A stretch of DNA of 9,838 bases from MKRK01 sp001896915 (lineage in GTDB: Bacteria > Bacillota > Clostridia > Oscillospirales > Acutalibacteraceae): the NCBI GenBank assembly GCA_937973935.1, contig CALJJF010000271.1, positions 1 to 9,838 on the forward strand. The letters run 5' to 3'. Shown piece after piece: positions 1-6,035 of this stretch (its first letter is position 1; each line of letters opens with the position of its first letter). The notes under the pieces were generated by a model. That model made no database searches, was not told the DNA's origin, and worked only from the letters and a program-made list of their open reading frames with translations. The position numbers were made by a program, and so were the translations under genes.

Positions 1-525
1 AAAATAGTATTTGAGCCTGACCCGGTTTGCTGGACCCAGGGACCAACCTCCTTCAAGGACCTACGCAACCAAAGACGCCGCTGGCAAATCGGTTTGATGG
101 ATACCTTGCTCAACTATAAAAAAATGTTTCTGAACCCCAAATATGGATTTGCAGGTCTGTTTTCGATGCCATACTATTGGCTGTTCGAGTTGATCGGTCC
201 TGTCATTGAGGTAATGGGATATGTTATTATCCCCCTCAGCTTTTTCTTCGGCGAACTGAGCTTGTTTTTCTTTGTTTCTTTTCTGCTGCTTGCCAATCTG
301 CTGGGCATCATTATATCCATCGGAGGAATACTGCTGGACCAGCTGTCATATTCCCGCTATATGAGCTTCAAACAAATTTTAACACTGACAAAATATGCAC
401 TCCTTGAAAACGTCGGATTCCGTCAGATTATTACCATTTTCAGATTGGAAGGAATGCTGCGCTACCGAGGAATGCGGAAGCAGTGGGGTAAAATCAAACG
501 GGAAAAGTTCAATTACGATGCATAA
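1..525 (+). CDS. Processive family-2 glycosyltransferase, C-terminal part (5' end outside window)
   Basis: The reading frame is open from the first base, so the gene begins upstream; 174 residues are visible. They start with a segment matching the end of the catalytic domain of membrane GT2 synthases: WTQGP, then QRRRW at visible residues 24-28, the QxxRW motif that in cellulose/hyaluronan/PNAG-type synthases holds the acceptor and growing chain. Hydrophobic stretches follow at about residues 54-80 and 84-112, then a basic cytoplasmic tail. In this family the enzyme uses a nucleotide sugar at the inner membrane face and threads the polymer outward. The D,D,D/TED residues would lie upstream and cannot be checked. 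The next gene begins 31 bases later on the same strand and encodes an exported glycosidase-like protein, which fits an exopolysaccharide operon. The polymer is not identifiable. An ATG at 94 is internal: the QRRRW motif lies upstream of it in the same frame, so it is not the true start. Confidence 0.85.
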   Translation, partial: KIVFEPDPVCWTQGPTSFKDLRNQRRRWQIGLMDTLLNYKKMFLNPKYGFAGLFSMPYYWLFELIGPVIEVMGYVIIPLSFFFGELSLFFFVSFLLLANLLGIIISIGGILLDQLSYSRYMSFKQILTLTKYALLENVGFRQIITIFRLEGMLRYRGMRKQWGKIKREKFNYDA

Positions 526-540
526 AACAACGGTAGTCTG

Positions 541-550
541 AAAGGAGAGG
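541..550 (+). promoter_or_regulatory. Ribosome binding site deciding a TTG start
   Basis: AAAGGAGAGG lies 6 bases before the TTG at 557. No in-frame ATG or GTG sits at a suitable distance, and a GTG at 552 runs into a stop at once in another frame. This supports TTG as the start of the 723-residue protein. Confidence 0.8.
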
Positions 551-556
551 TGTGTT

Positions 557-2728
557 TTGAAAAATTTTATTAAATTTTTGATGGCTGTAGTCCTTATCGT
601 ATTGATTGTTGCACAGACCGGGCTCGTACCCCAGCTTGAGATGCTCAATTTCATCGGCAAAAACGCATCCTCGCAAAAGGACAGTGATAACAAGACTTCA
701 AGCGGGATAACCTATACAGCAAAGACGAAGGATAAGGATATTCTATTTTATAATAACGGCGTTTGGAAAAAAACATTTTTGGTTGGTGTGAATGTAGGGG
801 CCGGAAAGCCGGGCATTTTCCCGGGCGAGTTGACCATCACTTATGATGAATATTACCGCTGGTTCGGTTATATGAGCAGTATGAATATCAACGCCATTCG
901 TGTATATACCACACTGCGTCCCCAATTTTATTCTGCCTTGCTTGATTTCAATAAAAAGGCTGAAAAACCGCTGTATTTGTTTCAGGGTGTATGGGTGGAC
1001 GAAAACGACATTGATTCCTTGAATGATGTGTATGCCAGTGCCGATAAAATCCTCAATGATTTTATCACCGACAGCAAAAATATCGTTGACGTCATTCACG
1101 GCAATATCACACTGCCGCCCCGTGCCGGCTTTGCCTCAGGGAATTACAGTGCTGATGTTTCGCCTTATGTGGCTGGCTATGTACTGGGCATGGAGTTTGA
1201 TCCGAAATTCGTATTGAATACCAACAAAAGCAACCCGTCCAGAAACAAATATGAGGGACCGTATCTTTACACCATCAGTGCTTCCCCCTTTGAGGCTTTT
1301 TTGTGCAATGCCGGTGACAGTATCATATCCTACGAAACCGAAAAATATAAAAACCAACGGATCGTGTCTTTTACCAACTGGGTCACAACAGACCCGTTGA
1401 CCCACAATAACGAGCCTCACCCGGATGAGGATTTGGTTGAAATCAATGTGGAGCATATTAAAGCACGTGATCAATTTGCACCGGGTATGATGGCTACCTA
1501 TCATGTGTATCCTTATTATCCCGACAGCTTGAATTATCAGACGGATTATAAAACCTATGTGGATACCGCAGGTAAGATCAACCCATACAGGGCCTATCTG
1601 CATGACTTATACTCTGCCCATACCATGCCTATTGTTGTGGGTGAATTCGGTATTCCCACCTCCAGAGGAATGACCCATAAATCCATTATGGGCTACAATC
1701 AGGGCGGTGTGGATGAAACCGATCAGGGGATCATGCTGTATGACATGATGAACTCCATGTATGAAGAAAACTACAGCGGCGGCTTTCTTTTTGCCTGGCA
1801 GGATGAATGGTTTAAGCGAACCTGGAACAATGTCAGTTTTGACGACCCGACCCGCAGACCCTTTTGGTCAAACATCCAGACCTGTGAGCAGAACTTCGGC
1901 ATTTTGGCATTTGACCCCGGGGAAAAAACAATTTGCAACGTTGACGGCGAGACAGAGGACTGGGCAGGAGATACACCAATCATTGACGACAGCGAAAAAA
2001 AGCTCTATATCAAGAGCGATGAACGCTATGTCTATCTACTTGCACAGCCAAAAAGCTATAATTTTAACAGCGATACCCTGTTGATTCCCATTGATACCAA
2101 GCAAAATCAAGGCAACCTTGCCATGAACGAAATGGGAGCGAAATTTGACCGTTCTGCGGACTTTGTGATTTCGATAAACGGTCAAAGTAATTCACGTATT
2201 CTGGTGGATTCCTATTACGACGCATTTTATTATCTCTATGCAGAGCAAAACATCATGCTACCGAAAAACGCCAATGCGAAGAATAAGAATTCCGGCGTGT
2301 TTAATCAAATGAACCTATGCCTGAGTTATGAAATGACATTGCCCTATGAAAAGAAAACCATACCCTTCACCAGCTACGAAACCGGTCTTTTGAAATATGG
2401 CAATGCTAACCCCCAAAGCCCCGATTATAAATCCCTGTCCGACTTTTATTACAAAGACGGCAATCTGGAAATCCGCATTCCCTGGCAGCTACTCAACGTA
2501 ACCGATCCTTCCGGAAAAACGGTGATGGATGATTTCTTTGTAAAACGGGGCATTACCTCCACTGCTGTAACGGATTTTTATTTTGGCTTAGGGGTACTTT
2601 CCAAAACCAAAAACATCGCACTGAGCGGCACATATACCTGGAACGGCTGGGAAACGCCGACGTATCACGAACGGTTAAAACCATCCTATTATTATTTGAA
2701 AGAAAAGCTTATCCAATTCAACAAATAA
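557..2728 (+). CDS. Membrane-anchored glycosidase-like protein (TIM barrel + CBM9-like domain), paralog 1
   Basis: This 723-residue protein starts at TTG. Residues 1-20 (MKNFIKFLMAVVLIVLIVAQ) form a signal anchor, so the rest should be outside. Residues 60-440 look like a clan GH-A-type (beta/alpha)8 glycosidase: TFLVGVNVG at 73-81 (first strand), LGMEFDP with E213, NWVTTDPLTH at 274-283, HVYPYYP with H316, VVGEFGIPTSRG with E363 (likely nucleophile on strand 7) and FAWQDEWF with W414 (strand 8). Residues 461-690 resemble the beta-sandwich of CBM9-like modules: DGETEDW near the start and LEIRIPWQLL at 637-646. E213/E363 would be the acid/base and nucleophile, but E213 is not preceded by the Asn usual in clan GH-A, so activity and substrate are uncertain. 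The context (upstream GT2 synthase, adjacent paralog) suggests trimming or release of an exported polysaccharide. I infer function from motifs; the exact family is not assigned. Confidence 0.75.
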   Translation: MKNFIKFLMAVVLIVLIVAQTGLVPQLEMLNFIGKNASSQKDSDNKTSSGITYTAKTKDKDILFYNNGVWKKTFLVGVNVGAGKPGIFPGELTITYDEYYRWFGYMSSMNINAIRVYTTLRPQFYSALLDFNKKAEKPLYLFQGVWVDENDIDSLNDVYASADKILNDFITDSKNIVDVIHGNITLPPRAGFASGNYSADVSPYVAGYVLGMEFDPKFVLNTNKSNPSRNKYEGPYLYTISASPFEAFLCNAGDSIISYETEKYKNQRIVSFTNWVTTDPLTHNNEPHPDEDLVEINVEHIKARDQFAPGMMATYHVYPYYPDSLNYQTDYKTYVDTAGKINPYRAYLHDLYSAHTMPIVVGEFGIPTSRGMTHKSIMGYNQGGVDETDQGIMLYDMMNSMYEENYSGGFLFAWQDEWFKRTWNNVSFDDPTRRPFWSNIQTCEQNFGILAFDPGEKTICNVDGETEDWAGDTPIIDDSEKKLYIKSDERYVYLLAQPKSYNFNSDTLLIPIDTKQNQGNLAMNEMGAKFDRSADFVISINGQSNSRILVDSYYDAFYYLYAEQNIMLPKNANAKNKNSGVFNQMNLCLSYEMTLPYEKKTIPFTSYETGLLKYGNANPQSPDYKSLSDFYYKDGNLEIRIPWQLLNVTDPSGKTVMDDFFVKRGITSTAVTDFYFGLGVLSKTKNIALSGTYTWNGWETPTYHERLKPSYYYLKEKLIQFNK

Positions 2729-2733
2729 GGACG

Positions 2734-4938
2734 GTGGAGAACATTACACGCACAAAAAAAATTCTGTACCTGACAGTGATATCGGTGCTCATATTGCTGT
2801 CAATCTTACTGGGTTTGCGGTTTTTTTATCCCGTAAGAGAAAAGGAAAGTGTTTTGACAACTACCGGCACCACCGCTGTGACGACTGCTTTCAGCCAGAC
2901 CATAGCGGATGCGGACAGCGGAAGCATCCAACTCAACAGCAGGGCACAGGGCGATTATTTTTATATCAAAACCGGAGGCATTTGGCAAAGAACCTTTTTA
3001 AAAGGGGTGAATATGGGGCTGTCTCTGCCGGTTTCGTCCCTTGACCATGTTGAGATTTCTTATGATGTCTATCTGGACTGGTTTTATGATATTTCCCGGA
3101 TGAACGCTAATACCATTAAAGTTTTCACCATCATGAATCCTGATTTTTACAATGCGCTGTATGATTTTAATGAGAAAAATCCCCGGAACCCCCTTTATCT
3201 GTTACAGGGTGTATGGATCAATGAAAATGATATGAACAATATCGGAGACGCTTTTGGTGAAAATTCCCGGATTTTGAATCACTTCAAAAAGTCCATCAAG
3301 GAAATCGTTGATATTGTTAACGGCAATAAAACACTGGCGGCATACGGAACGGTACCCCAAGCAAGCTACAAAAAGGACATTACCAAATACATTGCCGGTT
3401 GGATACTGGGACTGGAATGGGATCCCCGGTTTATCATCAACACCAACAAAAACAATCCCGATAAAACCGAATACGACGGATGTTTCCTGAAAACAAGCAA
3501 TGGCTCTCCCTTTGAAGTATTTCTTTGTGAAGCGGGGGATTATTTGATCCGCTATGAGACGGAAACCTACCAAAAACAACAACCGCTTGCTTTTTTAAAC
3601 TGGAGTACAACCGACCCGTTGGAGCATTCTGCTGAGCCTTTTCCCGAAGAAGACAGCGTTTCTCTGAACACAGAAACGATTCACTCCACAGCCGGTTTTT
3701 ATGCCGGTCTGTTTGCAGCTTATGATATGTATCCCTATTATCCCGAATTCATCAATTATCAGCCCGATTATATCACATATACCGAAAACGGGATACCGAA
3801 TCCATACAAGGCTTATTTAAAGGACATTAAGAAGTTCCATACCGTCCCTGTGCTGGTTGCCGAGTTTGGCGTTCCGACCTCCCGGGGAAGAGCCCATGAG
3901 AGCGTCATGGGGTACCATCAGGGCTTCCTAGAAGAAAAAGAGCAGGGTGACATGGTGCTGTCTATGATGAAGGATATCCAAAGCGCAAATTATGCCGGCG
4001 GTATGATTTTCACTTGGCAGGATGAATGGTTCAAGCAAACCTGGAATGTGTATCAATATACAGCGCCCTCCATAGCACAGCGATTTTCCAACGTTCAGTC
4101 AGCAGAGCAGTGTTACGGCATTGCGGCTTATGATCCGGGTACGGTAAAATCCGTTTGCTATCCCGATGGGGATTTGTCTGAATGGAGAAATGAAAAAGCA
4201 GTTTTTGAAAGCGAGCATGTGACGCTGTATATAAAGACCGATGAACGGTATTTTTATATTGCCGGAAAAACGAAAATTGATTTGAATACCAATAAACTGG
4301 TAATTCCCTTGGGAACGAGCGGAAGAGGCAATAAAACAGATGGAAGCAATGGGTTGAGCTTTGAAAAACCCGCAGATTTTTTAATTACCCTTGACGGTCA
4401 GTGCAATACGAATATAAAGGTGGATGCGGCTTATGATGTGTTTTATTATACTTATCATGTCACAAAAGGTGTTTTCCCACGTAACCCGTCGCTGGAAAAG
4501 CAAAACAGCGGTATTTTCAATGTGATCAATATGTTCACCAGCAACGAGCTGGTCCTGCCGCTGACGGGTAAAACCATCCCCCCCAGATTCATCGAAACAG
4601 GTGCTTTGACCTATGGAAACGGAAACCCGGAACGGGAAAATTATGAATCGCTGTCGGATTTTTTTTATACCTCTGACAGTTTTGAAATCAGAATACCGTG
4701 GAATTTAATCAATGTTCTGGACCCGGCAGACAAAAAAATTATAGGGGATCTTTATCAGAACAAAGGAATCAAACCAACGGCGAAAGAAGATTTTTATATC
4801 GGCGGCGGTATTTTGGGGCTTGACAAATCTATCAAAATGAGTAAATATAATATCAGCGGCTATGACACCGCTACCTTTCATAAACGTCTGAAACAATCCT
4901 ACGGGATATTAAAGGACGGACTGAAAAATATAAACTAG
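2734..4938 (+). CDS. Membrane-anchored glycosidase-like protein (TIM barrel + CBM9-like domain), paralog 2
   Basis: This 734-residue paralog begins only 5 bases after the previous stop, so the two are almost certainly co-transcribed and perhaps translationally coupled. The start is GTG at 2734. Its spacing to AAGGA at 2727-2731 is only two bases, so the exact start is uncertain, although the basic TRTKK before the hydrophobic segment at about 10-32 fixes it within a few codons. A Thr-rich stretch (41-57) links to the barrel: TFLKGVNMG 87-95, LGLEWDP with E228, NWSTTDPLEH 289-298, YDMYPYYP 330-337, VAEFGVPTSRG with E377, FTWQDEWF with W428. The C-terminal CBM9-like part starts at YPDGDLSEW (476-484) and contains FEIRIPWNLI (650-659). 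The pattern is collinear with the upstream paralog, but the strand-6 His (H316 there) is Asp here (D331), suggesting a different substrate position or role. The paralog pair may act on the polymer made by the upstream GT2. Substrate unknown. Confidence 0.75.
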   Translation: MENITRTKKILYLTVISVLILLSILLGLRFFYPVREKESVLTTTGTTAVTTAFSQTIADADSGSIQLNSRAQGDYFYIKTGGIWQRTFLKGVNMGLSLPVSSLDHVEISYDVYLDWFYDISRMNANTIKVFTIMNPDFYNALYDFNEKNPRNPLYLLQGVWINENDMNNIGDAFGENSRILNHFKKSIKEIVDIVNGNKTLAAYGTVPQASYKKDITKYIAGWILGLEWDPRFIINTNKNNPDKTEYDGCFLKTSNGSPFEVFLCEAGDYLIRYETETYQKQQPLAFLNWSTTDPLEHSAEPFPEEDSVSLNTETIHSTAGFYAGLFAAYDMYPYYPEFINYQPDYITYTENGIPNPYKAYLKDIKKFHTVPVLVAEFGVPTSRGRAHESVMGYHQGFLEEKEQGDMVLSMMKDIQSANYAGGMIFTWQDEWFKQTWNVYQYTAPSIAQRFSNVQSAEQCYGIAAYDPGTVKSVCYPDGDLSEWRNEKAVFESEHVTLYIKTDERYFYIAGKTKIDLNTNKLVIPLGTSGRGNKTDGSNGLSFEKPADFLITLDGQCNTNIKVDAAYDVFYYTYHVTKGVFPRNPSLEKQNSGIFNVINMFTSNELVLPLTGKTIPPRFIETGALTYGNGNPERENYESLSDFFYTSDSFEIRIPWNLINVLDPADKKIIGDLYQNKGIKPTAKEDFYIGGGILGLDKSIKMSKYNISGYDTATFHKRLKQSYGILKDGLKNIN

Positions 4939-4949
4939 GGGATGGGATT

Positions 4950-5285
4950 TTGGACAGCATAGATTTGGTGTTGCGGATCACGCCACTACAGGCTGCACAA
5001 ATTGTGGAAACAGAGATTGTAAATGGCGCCTTTTCCGCGGAGCTTGTGGATAAATACTATACCTATGGAAATAGCGGCGAATGCTATGTACTGGTATTTG
5101 AAAAATACTTTATGAGAACCAGCAGCAGAGCAAGCCTGACGGTTTTTATCACCAACATCAGCGGGGTAACCCGTGTGCATGCGGTCGGTTCCGGAGGCGG
5201 ACAGGGGACATTCCTAAGCTTTGATTGGGGTGCTGCCTCCAGCTTTGCCGGCAATGTTGCAGCTGCTTTGGAACAATATCAGTAA
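4950..5285 (+). CDS. Small DUF6054-like protein, function unknown
   Basis: This 111-residue protein starts at TTG, 11 bases after the previous stop, with a purine-rich AGGGGATGGGA at 4937-4947 as ribosome site; an ATG at 4942 is out of frame and soon stops. There is no signal peptide or membrane segment, so it is probably cytoplasmic. Visible features are an alternating beta region (CYVLVFEKY 45-53, SLTVFITNI 62-70), a glycine-rich turn (GSGGGQGTF 80-88), FDWG 91-94 and a final amphipathic helix. The length and the pattern (VFEKY, SLTVFIT, SGGGQG followed by an aromatic) resemble what I recall of DUF6054 proteins from Clostridia; this is recall, not a search. No function is known to me for that family. 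Its position at the end of the glycosyltransferase/glycosidase run suggests co-expression with that pathway. Confidence 0.7.
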   Translation: MDSIDLVLRITPLQAAQIVETEIVNGAFSAELVDKYYTYGNSGECYVLVFEKYFMRTSSRASLTVFITNISGVTRVHAVGSGGGQGTFLSFDWGAASSFAGNVAAALEQYQ

Positions 5286-5316
5286 CGATACCGATATCAT
5301 AGTATAAAATCCTCTG

Positions 5317-5343
5317 TCACCTCATACCATTGGTATGAGGTGA
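5317..5343 (+). promoter_or_regulatory. 13-bp perfect hairpin overlapping a ribosome site
   Basis: TCACCTCATACCA (5317-5329) and TGGTATGAGGTGA (5331-5343) are perfect inverted copies around one T. The right arm contains GAGGTGA (5337-5343), which sits 5 bases before the ATG of the 48-codon gene at 5349, so folding would hide that ribosome site. A TTTT follows at once, so the same element could act as a weak intrinsic terminator for the operon upstream. Both readings are inference; the pairing itself is directly visible. Confidence 0.75.
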
Positions 5344-5348
5344 TTTTG

Positions 5349-5495
5349 ATGTGTGATATTACGATCAAAAAAGATGAAATGCAAAAAGCCGAGAAGGAAA
5401 TGATGCTTTTGATTAACAAGAGTTTGTATGATAAAAAAATGATTACAGAGGAACTCTACCATCAAGCATGCGAGCTGATTCTGAAGAGAAAATGA
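5349..5495 (+). CDS. 48-residue SHOCT-like microprotein
   Basis: A short ORF starts at ATG with GAGGTGA five bases upstream and is followed 14 bases after its stop by a strong terminator, which together support a real gene. The product begins MCDITIKKDEM, is rich in Lys, Glu and Met, and has no membrane segment. The second half (INKSLYDKKMITEELYHQ, residues 22-39) resembles the SHOCT pattern: a helix, then a short turn leading into an I-T-x-E-E/F helix. Such short helical domains occur as stand-alone small proteins in Firmicutes, some near mobile elements, usually with no known role. It has one Cys in each half (C2, C41). It could be the last gene of the polysaccharide operon or an independently translated unit controlled by the hairpin. 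The family assignment is a resemblance only. Confidence 0.6.
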   Translation: MCDITIKKDEMQKAEKEMMLLINKSLYDKKMITEELYHQACELILKRK

Positions 5496-5509
5496 AATTA
5501 AAGAATATG

Positions 5510-5531
5510 AGAGCCTACGGGCTCTTTTTTT
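5510..5531 (+). terminator. Intrinsic terminator with UACG tetraloop
   Basis: AGAGCC (5510-5515) pairs with GGCTCT (5520-5525) around the loop TACG, giving a C(UACG)G closure of the very stable UNCG type, and is followed by seven T (5525-5531). It lies 14 bases after the 48-codon gene and closes the first block. Confidence 0.88.
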
Positions 5532-5612
5532 GTTGATTTATTATAAAAACGTGTTGTTATTATCTACAAATTATACAGATATTCTATACTTACGTGATTT
5601 TTTAAAAAACTG

Positions 5613-5641
5613 TTGACAAAAGTTCTTTTGATACATATAAT
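5613..5641 (+). promoter_or_regulatory. Consensus sigma-A promoter
   Basis: TTGACA (5613-5618) and TATAAT (5636-5641) are both perfect consensus hexamers separated by exactly 17 bases, in an AT-rich stretch downstream of a terminator. Transcription would begin near 5648. It would drive the 43-codon ORF and, through or past the terminator at 5848-5870, the cystine transporter operon, for which I see no other convincing promoter. Such a strong promoter probably needs a repressor or attenuator for control. Confidence 0.88.
5617..5630 (+). promoter_or_regulatory. Palindrome in promoter spacer, possible operator
   Basis: CAAAAG-TT-CTTTTG is a perfect inverted repeat lying between the -35 and -10 hexamers and overlapping the last two bases of the -35. 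Its position is where a repressor would block polymerase. A second near-palindrome, TATATGAATTATATA (5653-5667), sits just after the expected start of transcription. The identity of any regulator is unknown; CymR, the Firmicute cysteine regulator, is a candidate only because of the transporter downstream. Confidence 0.45.
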
Positions 5642-5681
5642 CATAGTAAACATATATGAATTATATACAAGGAGTGAGCGT

Positions 5682-5813
5682 ATGAAAATCCATGGAACGA
5701 ACCCATACAAGAGGATGACTTGTGCAAGATACGTGTGTAAGATAGAACTGTTTAAAATGCGCATTACTCAAATGAATTTGCTTTCAATAAAATCGGCTTG
5801 TAAATCTTCATGA
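5682..5813 (+). CDS. 43-codon ORF, possible Cys-containing leader peptide
   Basis: ATG at 5682 is preceded by AAGGAG (5669-5674) with a spacer of 7 bases, about 35 bases after the expected start of transcription from the consensus promoter. The product begins MKIHGTNPYKRMTCARYVCK, is basic (net positive), has three Cys (C14, C19, C40) and five Met, and no membrane helix or signal peptide. It stops 34 bases before an intrinsic terminator. Promoter, ribosome site, short ORF and terminator in this order fit either an independent microprotein gene or a leader peptide for the transporter operon. The start codon region (GTATG, 5680-5684) can pair with CATAC (5704-5708), which in turn overlaps a competing hairpin (ACAAG 5707-5711 with CTTGT 5719-5723). 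I do not recognise the product. Confidence 0.5.
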   Translation: MKIHGTNPYKRMTCARYVCKIELFKMRITQMNLLSIKSACKSS

Positions 5814-5847
5814 TCAAAATTCACTCGGATTCGGATCATTTTACGCC

Positions 5848-5870
5848 AGGAAGCAAACACTTCCTTTTTT
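5848..5870 (+). terminator. Intrinsic terminator/attenuator in transporter leader
   Basis: AGGAAG (5848-5853) pairs with CTTCCT (5860-5865) around a six-base loop CAAACA, followed by a run of six T (5865-5870). It is shorter and weaker than the terminator at 5510-5531. It lies between the promoter at 5613 and the transporter start at 6036, so transcription of the operon from that promoter must read through it, as in attenuation. Confidence 0.6.
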
Positions 5871-5909
5871 GTTTCCATCATACTGTTCCACAATACAAGG
5901 AGGGGTACT

Positions 5910-6008
5910 ATGCTGACACATTGCCTTTGGAATAGCACAAAAATTTGTGTCACAGACAAAAACGGAGTATTCCGAATGCCTGCATTCTGCACGGCTGATA
6001 TTACATAA
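5910..6008 (+). CDS. 32-codon ORF upstream of transporter, possible leader peptide
   Basis: ATG at 5910 follows a very strong ribosome site, AAGGAGGGG (5897-5905). The predicted peptide starts MLTHCLWNSTKICVTDKNG and contains three Cys in 32 residues (C5, C13, C27), with no membrane segment. It ends 27 bases before the transporter start, so translation could couple to that gene. The coding stretch also contains three short inverted repeats (5936-5987), so the region may instead be a structured untranslated RNA in which the strong AAGGAGGGG is part of a fold. The strength of the ribosome site is the main argument for translation; there is no homology I can name. Confidence 0.4.
   Translation: MLTHCLWNSTKICVTDKNGVFRMPAFCTADIT
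5936..5987 (+). repeat. Cluster of three short inverted repeats in transporter leader
   Basis: Three perfect inverted repeats follow one another: CACAAA/TTTGTG (5936-5949), CGGA/TCCG (5963-5974) and GAATGC/GCATTC (5974-5987, abutting the previous). Loops are 2 to 4 bases, so inner pairs would open in RNA. They may fold as mRNA hairpins just before the transporter ribosome site, or serve as protein-binding palindromes. None has a U-tract. Confidence 0.4.
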
Positions 6009-6035
6009 AGAGAGAAAATGAAGGGATAGAGATTT

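Noticed and set aside
1136..1603. 155-codon minus-strand ORF within the first glycosidase-like gene
   Set aside because: Antisense to conserved barrel motifs shared by both paralogs; treated as a shadow, as is the similar antisense ORF at 3202-3582.
5682..5720. Truncated FlgM-like N-terminus (MKIHGTNPYK)
   Set aside because: Only about nine residues resemble FlgM starts; the rest does not match and no flagellar genes are nearby.
5865..5900. Possible second promoter just before the 32-codon ORF (TTGTTT, then AATACA)
   Set aside because: The -10 matches only three of six consensus bases and would overlap the ribosome site of the ORF it should serve.
5682..6035. T-box or SAM riboswitch upstream of the transporter
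   Set aside because: I looked for the T-box core (AGGGTGGNACCGCG-like) and S-box motifs and did not find them; GGGGTACTATGC near 5902 is too different and lies after the terminator instead of before it.
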